Shown piece by piece: positions 1 through 9,226 of a stretch of DNA of 59,859 bases. The position numbers and the translations under genes were made by a program. The DNA is taken from positions 1-59,859 of the forward strand of contig CADEGH010000031.1 in the NCBI GenBank assembly GCA_902826835.1. Reading direction: 5' to 3'. The notes beneath the pieces were generated by a model. That model saw nothing but the letters and a program-made list of their open reading frames with translations. It ran no database searches and was not told where the DNA came from. This DNA is from an uncultured bacterium (GTDB taxonomy: Bacteria; Planctomycetota; GCA-002687715). Every line of letters begins with the position of its first letter. Position 1 is the stretch's first letter.

Positions 1-70
1 GGTGGCACGCATGTCGCGAGGGGGCGTGGGGCCTCAGCACTGGGGGTGGCGCGAAAGTCGGTGGGACGGT
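1..70 (+). repeat. 44-bp tandem repeat, left end (degenerate, about 1.6 units)
   Basis: A unit beginning GGTGGCACGCATGTCG at position 1 recurs, diverged, as GGTGGCGCG at 45, exactly 44 bp later. It is the reverse complement of the better-preserved 44-bp repeat at 59716-59830. There are no spacers, so this is a tandem repeat and not CRISPR. No coding function is apparent. Confidence 0.7.
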
Positions 71-76
71 GGGACC

Positions 77-94
77 GCGGATCACCAGATCCGC
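77..94. repeat. Palindromic hairpin element, copy 1
   Basis: GCGGATC and GATCCGC form a 7-bp perfect inverted repeat around an ACCA loop. The same 18-bp element occurs at 284-301 and 59841-59858. Copies 1 and 3 both lie directly beside a 44-bp tandem repeat block. It looks like a dispersed small palindromic repeat; the function is unknown. Confidence 0.7.
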
Positions 95-283
95 CCGCTG
101 GCGATGGCACTCACGGGGAACCTCCAGAACGGAAGTTCCGACTTCACCCAATCTCCTCCGCTCCTCATTGTCATGTGAATACCGACCCCGCCGAGGCCAC
201 ACCAAGTCGCCGCGCTGTCCGCTCTTCCGCAGCCTTCGGTGGCGCTCCGTGAACGGCCCCTGGACTACGCGCTCGGTGTCGCG

Positions 284-301
284 GCGGATCTGGTGATCCG
301 C
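284..301. repeat. Palindromic hairpin element, copy 2
   Basis: This is the same 7-bp stem and 4-bp loop as at 77-94, read in the other orientation (loop TGGT). The 27 bp at 283-309 are an exact reverse complement of the last 27 bp of the window (59833-59859), so the shared element extends past the stem on one side. Confidence 0.7.
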
Positions 302-479
302 GTTCCCATCCGCCGGACGCCGGCTCCGGAGTCAGGAGGGGGGTGCGAGGCGTGACTATTTGTCACGGCGCGGTGGGAGATTGGGAGAGCAGCGGCGGAG
401 GGGAGGACGAGGGAGCGAGCTTGACAGGTAGGGACTAAAGTGGTGATATCCGGGTCTTCCCCGGAACGCGGAGGCTGCC
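302..479 (+). promoter_or_regulatory. Leader region with sigma70-like promoter (-35 at 421-426, -10 at 444-449)
   Basis: TTGACA at 421-426 is a perfect -35 match. After a 17-bp spacer comes TGATAT at 444-449, a modest -10. The next gene starts at 480, with GGAGG at 470-474 as its ribosome binding site. Upstream, CGTGAC (351-356) and GTCACG (362-367) form a 6-bp inverted repeat with a TATTT loop, which could be an operator or a weak terminator of something upstream. I see no convincing gene in positions 1-479. Confidence 0.5.
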
Positions 480-1580
480 ATGGCTGCTCGAAGATCGAAC
501 ATGATGGGTGAGGGGCCGTACCACCAAGAGCCCGCGCAGGAAGAAGTCGCGGGCTTCTTCGATGGCATTGCCCAGGGCCGCTCCACCGCGCTGCGGGCCG
601 CGCGGGCGGCGTTGGCACCTCTTGGCCTCACCATCACGCGCCGAGCCAGTTTGGTCGCAATCTCGGACTCCGAGCCCATCCCGGAGACGGTGGGCACCCG
701 GCCGGACAACCCCTTCGATAACCAGCACTACGAGGTGGGATATCGATGCGGCGTCATCACTGCGCGCCACCTCTTCCTCCCCGCCTTGAACACTCTCCTC
801 TCCCACGTCGAGCTCACCCTGTCCGATAATGGAAGCGTGACCTCCTCCGCCAACACCGCTCGACTCGCCGCAGATTTTCTTCGTTCCGGCCGGGAAATCG
901 CCGCCCCGCCCGCGATCACCGAAGCCAACGCCGAGGCCCTTCTCGCCCTCTTCTTCGATCGCAAAGCCCGCGCCGATCTCCTCGCTTCCGACCCCGCCGC
1001 GCCCGCTTCCTCCTCCCTCCTCTCCCGCCGCTCCGTCCTCGCCGGCCTCTGCGCCTCCCTCCTCCTCTCCGCCGGCCTCGGCTGGCTCGCCTTCAAACCC
1101 ACCGCTTCCACGCCCACCGCCCCGGATCGAACTCAGATTGCGACGATCAAACCGCTTGAGCACTGGAATGTGTTCTTGCCGGCGGATCGGCCCGTCTATG
1201 CCGCAATCGATGACTGGATTGTCACGCGCTACAACCAAGGCAATTACAACGAGATCCTCACCGTACTCAACAGCTTCCTGCCTCTGCCGGGCAATGACGA
1301 GGCCAAGATTTTCGCGACTATGTACGTGTACAGGTCAGGTAGGCACGAACTTGCACGGTTCATGATTCCAGCCATCGACCCAGCCCTTTCGAATCCGACG
1401 GTACGGTTCAACGCGTTGCTGTGTGTCTACCACGCGGTGAAAAATACTGGCACGCAGTTCTTCACTTCGGCTGATCGCGCCGCGCTCCAAGCCTACGTTC
1501 AGTCGGGGCTCGAGACCCAGGGCTTTTGCATCAGCGTTTCGCAGGCGACCTTGGATCTCATGATTCAAACCGGTCTCTAG
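480..1580 (+). CDS. Hypothetical single-pass membrane protein
   Basis: I do not recognise this 366-residue protein. The start ATG at 480 is supported by GGAGG six bases upstream and a promoter-like pair at 421-449. The first ~175 residues are soluble and have an Ala/Arg-rich stretch near the N-terminus. One hydrophobic helix follows at about residues 180-200, preceded by paired arginines, giving a likely cytoplasmic N-terminus and an extracytoplasmic C-terminal half. The C-terminal half (about 210-366) is less GC-biased and looks helical, possibly a degenerate repeat or TPR-like fold, but no motif is clear. The arrangement (soluble part, one helix, exported part) is like that of anti-sigma-type or sensor proteins; that is only an analogy. 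Confidence 0.75.
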   Translation: MAARRSNMMGEGPYHQEPAQEEVAGFFDGIAQGRSTALRAARAALAPLGLTITRRASLVAISDSEPIPETVGTRPDNPFDNQHYEVGYRCGVITARHLFLPALNTLLSHVELTLSDNGSVTSSANTARLAADFLRSGREIAAPPAITEANAEALLALFFDRKARADLLASDPAAPASSSLLSRRSVLAGLCASLLLSAGLGWLAFKPTASTPTAPDRTQIATIKPLEHWNVFLPADRPVYAAIDDWIVTRYNQGNYNEILTVLNSFLPLPGNDEAKIFATMYVYRSGRHELARFMIPAIDPALSNPTVRFNALLCVYHAVKNTGTQFFTSADRAALQAYVQSGLETQGFCISVSQATLDLMIQTGL

Positions 1581-1584
1581 GCTT

Positions 1585-1860
1585 GTGGCATCCGTTGTCA
1601 TCATCAACATCGACCCCGGCGTGGGACAAATCGGCACCGGGTTCTGCGTACTCGTGCAAGCCGCCCCAGGTGGTCAGGCCCCCGCCGTAGCCGCCAACGC
1701 CGACGACGGCCAGTCCTATGCGCTGCCAACCGTCGCACTCGATCCGCAGCGCGGACTTTGGAGCGCCTATATGGACGATGGCCCGGACCTGGGTAGCGGA
1801 GTCATCACCGTGGATGCCGGGACTTGCAGCACGTCGTCAGGTGCTCCACTTCGTACCTGA
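1585..1860 (+). CDS. Small hypothetical protein, possibly coupled to the preceding gene
   Basis: A 91-codon open frame begins at a GTG four bases after the TAG of the previous gene. Codon third positions are strongly G/C, as in neighbouring genes, which favours real coding. No Shine-Dalgarno is evident, so translation would depend on coupling. The product is rich in Gly, Ala and Asp, with an early run of Val/Ile and three cysteines. No domain is recognised. It could also be the remnant of a longer frame once joined to the preceding gene. Confidence 0.4.
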   Translation: MASVVIINIDPGVGQIGTGFCVLVQAAPGGQAPAVAANADDGQSYALPTVALDPQRGLWSAYMDDGPDLGSGVITVDAGTCSTSSGAPLRT

Positions 1861-1931
1861 ACGCGACTACAGACCAAATTGAACACAAATTCCGAAGTTG
1901 ACGGAGGCATCCACTCCCCAATCGACCACAA

Positions 1932-3854
1932 TCACCCCGCCCCCACCACGCCGCCGTCCAGGCGGCGGATGGCGAGGGTGGCGGAGCGGGGGCGGGAGCC
2001 GGGGGTGAGGGTGGGCCAGGAGGAGTGGAGGTCGACGCGGTGGGGGTCGTTGGGTTGGTCGTTGGGGGCTTGGCCGGGGTGTTGGATATTGACGAAGAGC
2101 GTGGTGAGGTCGGGGGAACAGGTGACGCCGGTGACTTCGCAGCCGCGAGGGCCGACGAGAAAGCGGCGGACTTCGCCGGTCGCCGGATCAGCCGCCAGCA
2201 TTTGGTTGTTGCCGAAGGGCTTTTGATCGCCGCGGCCTACGATGTCGGTGGAGACATCGGTTTGAATCCAAAGGACTCCGCGCGGATCGACCCAAAGTCC
2301 GTCGGGTGAGGCGAAGTCTTGGTCCGCGCGCGAGGAGCGGATGTTCCCGCGGCGCGCCGGATCGGGATGACGGCGATCCCCCGCCAACAAGAAGTGGCTC
2401 CAACGGAAGTGCGTGGACGCGGCGTCACCCTCGGACTCGGTGAAGCGCACGATCTGCCCCATTTGATTGGCCGCCCGGGGATTTGCGGCATCCACCGCCT
2501 TGTCCGGCGCTCCCGGCATTCCCCGCTCGTGATTGTTGGTGAGACTCACGAACACCTCGCCCCGCTTCGGATGAATTGCCACCCACTCGGGTCGATCCAA
2601 CCGCGTACCACCGGCCACGCCATCGTCGCCGAGGACGAGATCGGCCGCCCGCCGCGCGAAGATGCACACGTCGGCCTGATCGCGGAATCCGTGGTCCGCA
2701 TCCAGGCCACGCTGTCCGTGAACGAGCGGAATCCACTCCCCCACATCGTTCGCATGGAAGCGCGCGACATAGAGCGTGCCCCGGTCGAGCGGCGAATCGA
2801 GATAGATGTCCTGACCCTCCGTCCACCCACGCTCCGACACAAATTTGTAGAGATACTCGAAACGCGCGTCGTCGCCCATGTAGGCCACGACCCGCCCGTC
2901 CTTCGCGAGGGTGATCGCACAATTCTCGTGACGGAACCGCCCGAGCGCGGTGCGCTTGCGCGGCGCCAAATCCGGCCGCTTCGGATCGAACTCCACCACC
3001 CAGCCGAAGGTATTGGCCGACCACGGCGACTTGGCGGCATCGAAGCGGTCGTCGCCGTGGTGCCAATTGCGAATGAGCTTGTCACCGACTCCGTAGCGGC
3101 GCTCCATCTCGCTTATCGCACCCGAGTGAGTGTAATACTCGTGGAAGTTCTCCTCGCAGGTCAAATAGGTACCCCATGGCGTGACGCCGTGGGCACAGTT
3201 GGCCAGGGTGCCGATCGAACGATCTCCTTCCGGGAACTGCGGCGACTTTAGCGGCGCCGCGCCCCGCGCCGGCCCCGTGAGTTCACACTCGGTGTTGGCG
3301 GTCAGCCGTCGCGCTAACGGACTCTCGACCACCGCCCACTTGCCGGTAGTTCCGTTCCGCTCGATCTCGACGACCGACACTCCCACCGCGGCTTGACCCT
3401 TCCGGACCTGCTCCAACGTCCAGTCCTCGCGACCCTTCGCGTGCAAAAGCCCGTCGTCTTCGCCCTCGTGATTGACGACCAGAAGACCGCGGTTGCCCGC
3501 CTGGTCGAGCGGGAAAAAGTGCATCCCGTCGTGCTCCATTCCGACCTGTCGAGCCTGGTCGGCCGCGCTCGACCGCGCGGTGGGGTCGTACTTCGGCCCA
3601 CTGGGAACGATCGGATCGCCCCACGCGTGCACGATGTCGTAGACGTAACCCGGGGGCAGGACGACGTCATCGAGGGTCGAAGGCGGAATCGCGGCAAAGC
3701 CCAAGAGTCCGGCTCTCGGCGATCGGGCGCGTGCCCATGCCGTGCTCGGCCCCGCCAAGAGCCCGACCAGGGTCGCGAGGCTCCCCTTGAGCACTCCCCG
3801 CCGCGAACAATCCAAAGCCGACCCGAGCACGCGATCCGGATGCGAAGATGGCAT
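1932..3854 (-). CDS. PhoX-family (DUF839) Tat-exported phosphatase-like protein
   Basis: About 640 residues. The N-terminus has a twin-arginine signal (SRRGVLKG) followed by a hydrophobic stretch and an AWA cleavage-like site, so Tat export is expected. The body matches the PhoX/DUF839 pattern: an early PPGY segment, a conserved NHEGEDDG-like region, a CEENFHEYYT segment, HENCAI, and GDDARFEYLYKFVS. The PhoX family contains Ca/Fe-dependent alkaline phosphatases, but many members are untested. I start it at the ATG at 3854; the longer frame would need a TTG at 3905 and adds residues before the signal. It is the third gene of a minus-strand run with the amidohydrolase (56 bp upstream) and the kinase. 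Phosphate scavenging is plausible but inferred. Confidence 0.85.
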   Translation of the reverse strand: MPSSHPDRVLGSALDCSRRGVLKGSLATLVGLLAGPSTAWARARSPRAGLLGFAAIPPSTLDDVVLPPGYVYDIVHAWGDPIVPSGPKYDPTARSSAADQARQVGMEHDGMHFFPLDQAGNRGLLVVNHEGEDDGLLHAKGREDWTLEQVRKGQAAVGVSVVEIERNGTTGKWAVVESPLARRLTANTECELTGPARGAAPLKSPQFPEGDRSIGTLANCAHGVTPWGTYLTCEENFHEYYTHSGAISEMERRYGVGDKLIRNWHHGDDRFDAAKSPWSANTFGWVVEFDPKRPDLAPRKRTALGRFRHENCAITLAKDGRVVAYMGDDARFEYLYKFVSERGWTEGQDIYLDSPLDRGTLYVARFHANDVGEWIPLVHGQRGLDADHGFRDQADVCIFARRAADLVLGDDGVAGGTRLDRPEWVAIHPKRGEVFVSLTNNHERGMPGAPDKAVDAANPRAANQMGQIVRFTESEGDAASTHFRWSHFLLAGDRRHPDPARRGNIRSSRADQDFASPDGLWVDPRGVLWIQTDVSTDIVGRGDQKPFGNNQMLAADPATGEVRRFLVGPRGCEVTGVTCSPDLTTLFVNIQHPGQAPNDQPNDPHRVDLHSSWPTLTPGSRPRSATLAIRRLDGGVVGAG

Positions 3855-3909
3855 AGACAGTCGTTCTCGCGCCGGGCGGCGCGGACCCGAGAAAGATCGG
3901 ACCAAGATT

Positions 3910-4764
3910 CTATGAAGGCTGGTTGCCCAATCGCGGGTACCAGGTCGCGACGTTGCCGCCGAGGATGGCGGCCCGCTCCGATGCGGAAAGGCTGGCCACC
4001 AGATCCTCGAGCGGTTGCACGATGGCGCGATAGTCCGCCGCCGCCAAGAGGCCGACCGGCCAATCCGATCCGATCAGGAGCCGCGACGGTCCGAACGCTT
4101 CGAGCGCCACTTCGACGTAGGGCCGAAGGTCGTCCCGAGTCCAATGTGCCCAGTCGGCCTCGGTGATCAACCCCGACAGTTTGGCCGCCACGTTCGGGAG
4201 GGCCGCCAGCTCGAAGATCCGCGTTCGCCAAGGCTCGAGCTCGCGCGCCCGAATCTCGGGCTTCCCCAAGTGATCCAACACGAACCGCGCCTGCGGAACC
4301 GCGCGCACGAGCGTGATCGCCGCCGGAAGCTGATGCTCGTAGACGAGCAAGTCGTAGCTCAGACGATGCCGCGCCAACTGCCCGACCGCCGCCTGCACTT
4401 CCGGCCGCGCCAACCACCGAGGATCGGACTCGCTCTGCGCAATGTGGCGGATCCCCACGAGCTTCGGATGCTGCGCCCACAGATCGATGCGATCCCGCAC
4501 CCGCTCCCGCAGGAGATTGATCCAGCCGACCACGCCGACGATGAAGTCGTGCGCGTCGCCGAGTTCGAGGAGAAAACTGGTCTCGGCTTCGGTCCCCGCC
4601 GCCTGCACCGCGATGCACCCGGAGTACCCCGCGGCGGTGAGCGCGGGGGCCAAGTCCGTCGGCAGAAAATCGCGGCGCAGCCCCGCCATGTGCGGGCCGA
4701 TCCAATCGTGGGTCTCGGCCGCGTACTTCCAAAAGTGCTGATGGGAGTCGATACGGGCGGTCAT
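3910..4764 (-). CDS. Amidohydrolase family 2 (fuconolactonase/PDC-hydrolase-like)
   Basis: A 284-residue TIM-barrel metal hydrolase. The N-terminal IDSHQHFW motif is typical of the amidohydrolase_2 family (L-fuconolactonase, 2-pyrone-4,6-dicarboxylate lactonase and relatives). Later hallmarks are GIRH near residue 113, FVLDHLGKP in the middle, and a late GSDWPV with the metal-binding Asp. The length is normal for the family. The exact substrate cannot be told; a sugar lactone is likely. The start ATG overlaps the end of the upstream kinase gene by four bases, so the two are probably translated together. Confidence 0.85.
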   Translation of the reverse strand: MTARIDSHQHFWKYAAETHDWIGPHMAGLRRDFLPTDLAPALTAAGYSGCIAVQAAGTEAETSFLLELGDAHDFIVGVVGWINLLRERVRDRIDLWAQHPKLVGIRHIAQSESDPRWLARPEVQAAVGQLARHRLSYDLLVYEHQLPAAITLVRAVPQARFVLDHLGKPEIRARELEPWRTRIFELAALPNVAAKLSGLITEADWAHWTRDDLRPYVEVALEAFGPSRLLIGSDWPVGLLAAADYRAIVQPLEDLVASLSASERAAILGGNVATWYPRLGNQPS

Positions 4765-7337
4765 CGCGGATCTCTCTCAGTCAGCGCCACGACGCGGCGG
4801 ACCATCGACTGAGCGGCACCAAATCGTTCCACCAATCGGGTCGACCGTTCGCGGAGTGCCTGGCGCTCCGTCTGACTCGCAGAGTCCCACGCGGATTCGA
4901 GGGCCTCCACGATCCGCAGGCTTTCGCACACTGCGAAGGTTCGGTCGTCGCGCACCAGAGCCAATGCCGATAGCGCCAGGGCTCGCGCCTTCTCCTCGTT
5001 TTTCAGCGCCACGGCCGCCTCGGCCCCCGTGCCCAAAGCCAGCAAACGATCGAGATCGCTGCGTTCGCCCAGGTTCTCCATGAGCTTCAGAGCCGACTGC
5101 GAGCGCGATTGTGCCTCTTCGAACTGCTCCAACCGAGCGTGCACGAATGCCAAGCGCGCGAGTAACGCCGCGGTGAGGGCGGGATCGCCCGGCTTCAACC
5201 GCTCCGCGACTTCGACACCCACGCGGTAGATCGATAGGGCCTCGGGATAAACCCGAAGCTCGATCGCCAGTCCCCCGATTTCCTGAGCCGTCAGAGCGGT
5301 GCTGCGGTGGTGGCGACGGCTCGGATGCTGCATCAATTTCGTGACTTCGGCGAGATCGAGCACCGAGGCCTGGAAATCCTCACTCTTGATATTGATCTTG
5401 AGCCGGGTCACGTACAGGTCTTCGAGCGCCGGATGATCCTCGCCGAGTTTCTCCTGCGCATGCGGAAGCACCTCGTCGATCAGAGTGAGGGCTCCCCCGA
5501 CATCCCCCTCGTCGAAGAGCACGCGGGCGAGCGAAGTCACGGCATCGACGCTGCGATAGTGCCCAGAGCCCAGTTCGTCGATCAATTGTTCACACGCCGA
5601 CTCGAGGATTGGCAGGGCTTCCGCCGTGTGTCCCATGAAGTGCAGCAGCGTAGCGTAGTCGACGGCCAAACTCCGCGCCTCCGGCGAATCGGGTCCGTTC
5701 GCCGCGAACCACGCACGCTGCTCCTCCATGACTGCCCGTGCATCCTTCAATCGACCCTGCGTGCGGAGATTGGCCGCCAAACCGGATCGCCAGCCCACAC
5801 TGCGCCGCACCGGACCGCCACGCAGTTTTTCCAAAGCCGCGATCGTGGATCGAAATTGCGCCTCGGCCCCCGGCAAGTCTCCCTCGAGTTCCTTGCGTTC
5901 GGCCAAGAGGTATCCCGCATCGATGCGATCGGGGTGGTCCTCGGGCAGGCGCGGGAGCAGCGGCGTCAACGTGTCGACCTGCTCCCGGAATTTCTCGGCG
6001 TCTCCGAGCCCGTCGAACGCGGCGGCCAGGGCGTTGCGCACCCGCACTTCCAAGTCGGGAGCGTTGGTGAAGCTGCCGGAGATGCGCTCGCTCCAGGTGC
6101 CGAGGAATGCGCGCAAGGGATAGTCCGGCCCGACCGACATCGGATGCACCCGATCGAGCCCGGACAGGAGTATCGCGAGTGCGTTTTCGAGGTCTTTCGC
6201 CGCTGATTCGGCGCGGCCCCGCTCCTGCGCTTCCCGGTGGCGAGCCCGATCCGCCGCCACCAATCCGAAGGTCGTGCCGATCACTCCGAGCAGAAGGAGC
6301 GCTGCCGCCGCCACCAATCCACGATGCCGACGCGCCAGCTTGGACCAAGTGTAGAAGAGGCTCGGCGGGCGAGCGAGGATCGGCTCGCTCCGGAGGAAGC
6401 GCTGGATGTCTTGCGCCAGATCGGCCACCGAGGCATAGCGGCGCTCCGGCAACTTCTCGATGGATTTGTGCACGATGGTCTCGAGATCGCCGCGACAATC
6501 GACATTCTCCTCCGCGAGCGGGACGGGGGGTGCCTCGCGGATGCGCCGAATCGCTTCAGTGACCGGGCACGACCGCAGTTCCAGCGGCGACGCCTCGCCG
6601 AGGATCTCGTAGAGAATCACACCGAGCGCGAAGACGTCGGTGCGCACGTCGATCCGATCCGGGTCGCCCTCGGTTTGCTCCGGACTCATGTACGCGAGGG
6701 TGCCGATGATCTCGCCCCGCGATGTCTGCACGGTCGGGGCTTCGTCCTGATCGCGCAAGCGAGCGATGCCGAAGTCGAGGATTTTCGGGCGGCCCTCGGC
6801 GTCGACGAGGATGTTGCCGGGCTTGAGATCGCGGTGGATGACTCCCGCACCGTGTGCGTGCTGCACGGCTTCCGCAATGCGCAGGAAGAGCTCCAGCCGG
6901 CTCTTTTGATCCAGCGGGTGCTGCACGAGAAACCGGTCGAGCGGTGCGCCCGCGATCAGCTCCATCGCGAACCACGGCACCGCGCCAAGTTCGGTCGTCG
7001 CCACCCCCGCTTCGTAGACCTGCGCGATCCCGGGGTGGTGCAGCCGCCCCATGATGCGGGCCTCGCGATCGAAACGACGCCGCTCCTCCGGCCCGGGAAG
7101 CGCCGCTGACAACGTCTTCAGCGCAACCCGCCGGGCCGGCTGCGCCTGCTCGGCCTCGTACACCGCACCCATCCCGCCCCGCCCGATGAGGCGCAGGATC
7201 CGATACCCGCCGATCAAGCTCGGCGTCGGGGTCGCCTCGGGTTTCGATTCCGGAAAGGACCACTTCTGCGTCGTCTCGTTCCCGCCTTCAGGCTTCGAGA
7301 GCGCTTCGGTCGGCGGAAGTTTTTCCTCTTCATTCAT
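4761..7337 (-). CDS. Serine/threonine protein kinase with C-terminal TPR region
   Basis: An 858-residue Hanks-type kinase. The Gly-rich loop is at residues 52-59 (GRGGMGAV), the catalytic Lys at 74, HRDLKPGN at 168-175 and DFG at 188-190, so it should be active. One transmembrane helix near residues 345-365 divides the cytoplasmic kinase from a ~490-residue extracytoplasmic part made of TPR-like helical repeats. This architecture is very common in Planctomycetota. The downstream amidohydrolase start overlaps its stop by four bases, which ties an enzyme gene to the kinase in one transcript; functional coupling is not shown. A second ATG six bases downstream is out of frame. Confidence 0.95.
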   Translation of the reverse strand: MNEEEKLPPTEALSKPEGGNETTQKWSFPESKPEATPTPSLIGGYRILRLIGRGGMGAVYEAEQAQPARRVALKTLSAALPGPEERRRFDREARIMGRLHHPGIAQVYEAGVATTELGAVPWFAMELIAGAPLDRFLVQHPLDQKSRLELFLRIAEAVQHAHGAGVIHRDLKPGNILVDAEGRPKILDFGIARLRDQDEAPTVQTSRGEIIGTLAYMSPEQTEGDPDRIDVRTDVFALGVILYEILGEASPLELRSCPVTEAIRRIREAPPVPLAEENVDCRGDLETIVHKSIEKLPERRYASVADLAQDIQRFLRSEPILARPPSLFYTWSKLARRHRGLVAAAALLLLGVIGTTFGLVAADRARHREAQERGRAESAAKDLENALAILLSGLDRVHPMSVGPDYPLRAFLGTWSERISGSFTNAPDLEVRVRNALAAAFDGLGDAEKFREQVDTLTPLLPRLPEDHPDRIDAGYLLAERKELEGDLPGAEAQFRSTIAALEKLRGGPVRRSVGWRSGLAANLRTQGRLKDARAVMEEQRAWFAANGPDSPEARSLAVDYATLLHFMGHTAEALPILESACEQLIDELGSGHYRSVDAVTSLARVLFDEGDVGGALTLIDEVLPHAQEKLGEDHPALEDLYVTRLKINIKSEDFQASVLDLAEVTKLMQHPSRRHHRSTALTAQEIGGLAIELRVYPEALSIYRVGVEVAERLKPGDPALTAALLARLAFVHARLEQFEEAQSRSQSALKLMENLGERSDLDRLLALGTGAEAAVALKNEEKARALALSALALVRDDRTFAVCESLRIVEALESAWDSASQTERQALRERSTRLVERFGAAQSMVRRVVALTERDPR

Positions 7338-7631
7338 GGAGAGGGGTCGAGGTTATCAGAGCGTCTGGTTGATGGGTTTCATTTTGGGCGGGGTTGCCGC
7401 CGTGCCGCGAGAAAGCAACGCACGCGAGACTTGACCCGCCCTCCAATTCCATACACAAGAAGGCCGTTGGCACGGAAGCGCTCGCTTGGTCGCATCGGAG
7501 TGTCTCGCTACGCTTCATGGGTCGATCGGAGGCAACAGGCCTCTCCGCCAAGCGGGTGGATTGTTAGTCGTATCCCGGTCGAGTCTTCGCAGTGGTTGTC
7601 TTGATCATCAACGCAGGAGTTGTGGAGCCCC
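7338..7631. other. Divergent intergenic region
   Basis: This 294-bp gap separates the kinase (minus) from the next plus-strand gene. I found no strong -35/-10 pair, hairpin or small gene. It presumably holds both promoters. Confidence 0.4.
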
Positions 7632-9176
7632 ATGAATAAGGCCGCGGTCGGCGCTCTGATCATCCTGTTGCTCGTAGGAGCCGGGATCGTCCTTTGGACG
7701 GATGCGACGCCTTCCGAGAACCGCGACCGCAAGAATGGGGGCGACTCCTCAGGACGAAGAGAGGTTCCCGTAGCCTCCGAGGGGCAAGCCGTGAATTCCC
7801 CGACGGCACTGACAACGTCGGCAGCCAGGGACGAGCCGAGCCCTTCGGCGGTTGCTCCGCCCACTCAGAGCCGTTTTTCGTCGCTCTACGGCGCACTCGA
7901 GGAATCGGCATCGGGCGGGATCGTGATTCAGCCCCTGAGTGGCGGTGAGGCGATCCGCGCCCCGTTCCTCGTTTATGTGAGTTCCAAGGCAGTGTGGCCC
8001 TACGATATTTCGGAACCGACGGCACCTCTTGCGGGCTCGACGTTCAGCGGGTTTGCGGGCGCCGAGTACCAGCTCATTCCGGCCCTGGAGGTTTATGAAG
8101 GGCGCAATGGCCGCTGTTTCGTGCCGCGCCGAGGCCGATTCCTGGTCAGTCTCGTGGTGGCCGCTCCCGACTACTCGCTCTTGATCATGAATGAGGTGGC
8201 GACCAATCCTGACGGCGAATCTCCCGCGGTTGTCCAGGCGCACCTCCACCCCTCACAAGGCCCGAGGATCGAGGGGAAGGTGATCCTGCCTTCGACCTTG
8301 CGCAACAGTGAGGTCCTCGTGCAGTGGTCTCCGCTTCCTCCTTACGCGCCCCCCCGGGTGAGGCTCGTCCCCGGCCCTCGCCCCCGGTCCGCTGGCCAGC
8401 AGTTTCACCAGTCCTTCAGAAAATCCGTCGGAATCGACTCCGACGGCCGTTACGTCATTGAGCCCACGCTCGTGACTTCTTTCGGAGTGCTCAGAATCTT
8501 GGTGGGCGATTGCCTGGTCACCGAGATTCAGAACTTGAAAACCACCCCGGGAACCACCACGAAGGTGCCCACAATCCAGTTGCCGGAACTCCGCTTGGGC
8601 AGAATCGTGCTGTCGATCGCAGGCCTACCCATGCGATTCTTCGCGGTCCGTGCGACCGGCTGCGTGGATGTTCCCACCCATCAGAAGCTGGTTGGCAATG
8701 CCGCCATCATGTTCAGCGACCAGAGGGGGTCGGTAACGGCCGCGTTCGTTCCGAATGCGGAAGTCGAGTTGGTCTTTCAGTTGGATTTTGGCCGCCTCAG
8801 CCGGATTGGGCCCGACGGCTACTCACCCAACCAGGATCCGGTGGTCGGCTACGCTGCCGATGTCGTCGACCGGCTCCTGCACTTGCAACCCGTGCGGGTC
8901 GGGCCACCCTCAAACGCCTCCGATCCGCCCGATGTCCCGGGGGCAATTCCGATTTCCATTCCCTGGGAAATCGACGGCGCCATCCGCGTCAATCTGCGGA
9001 TCACGGACTTTAAACAGTGCCTGGCGAATCCGGCCGTAGTAGTGGCCACCTCCCGGTTGCAAAGAGCCCTCGAGAAGCCCCACGGCGCCCCGGCCGCGGT
9101 GGCGCAAGCGGCACGGAAGCTCGTGGACACGAATGACCCTTCGGACCTCCTCAGGGTCATGCTCGCCGAAGACTGA
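7632..9176 (+). CDS. Hypothetical membrane-anchored protein
   Basis: About 514 residues from the ATG at 7632, which has GGAG four bases upstream; a TTG at 7620 would add four residues. The first ~20 residues form a clear hydrophobic signal anchor after MNK. A low-complexity Ser/Pro/Arg linker follows, and the rest should be outside the membrane. The exported part looks beta-rich, with repeated short hydrophobic strands, and includes a Pro-rich stretch around residues 225-255. No enzyme motif is visible. Plausible roles are a carboxypeptidase-regulatory-like or surface protein, but I cannot assign a family. It converges with the next gene, 50 bp away. Confidence 0.8.
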   Translation: MNKAAVGALIILLLVGAGIVLWTDATPSENRDRKNGGDSSGRREVPVASEGQAVNSPTALTTSAARDEPSPSAVAPPTQSRFSSLYGALEESASGGIVIQPLSGGEAIRAPFLVYVSSKAVWPYDISEPTAPLAGSTFSGFAGAEYQLIPALEVYEGRNGRCFVPRRGRFLVSLVVAAPDYSLLIMNEVATNPDGESPAVVQAHLHPSQGPRIEGKVILPSTLRNSEVLVQWSPLPPYAPPRVRLVPGPRPRSAGQQFHQSFRKSVGIDSDGRYVIEPTLVTSFGVLRILVGDCLVTEIQNLKTTPGTTTKVPTIQLPELRLGRIVLSIAGLPMRFFAVRATGCVDVPTHQKLVGNAAIMFSDQRGSVTAAFVPNAEVELVFQLDFGRLSRIGPDGYSPNQDPVVGYAADVVDRLLHLQPVRVGPPSNASDPPDVPGAIPISIPWEIDGAIRVNLRITDFKQCLANPAVVVATSRLQRALEKPHGAPAAVAQAARKLVDTNDPSDLLRVMLAED

Positions 9177-9226
9177 GGCCCGGTCGGCCATCATGATGCG
9201 GGTGTCTCGTTCTCGGGGCGACGGGC

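Noticed and set aside
1..95. Composite transposon or insertion sequence bounded by the end repeats
   Set aside because: No transposase or integrase gene occurs anywhere in the window, and the enclosed genes are mostly ordinary chromosomal ones.
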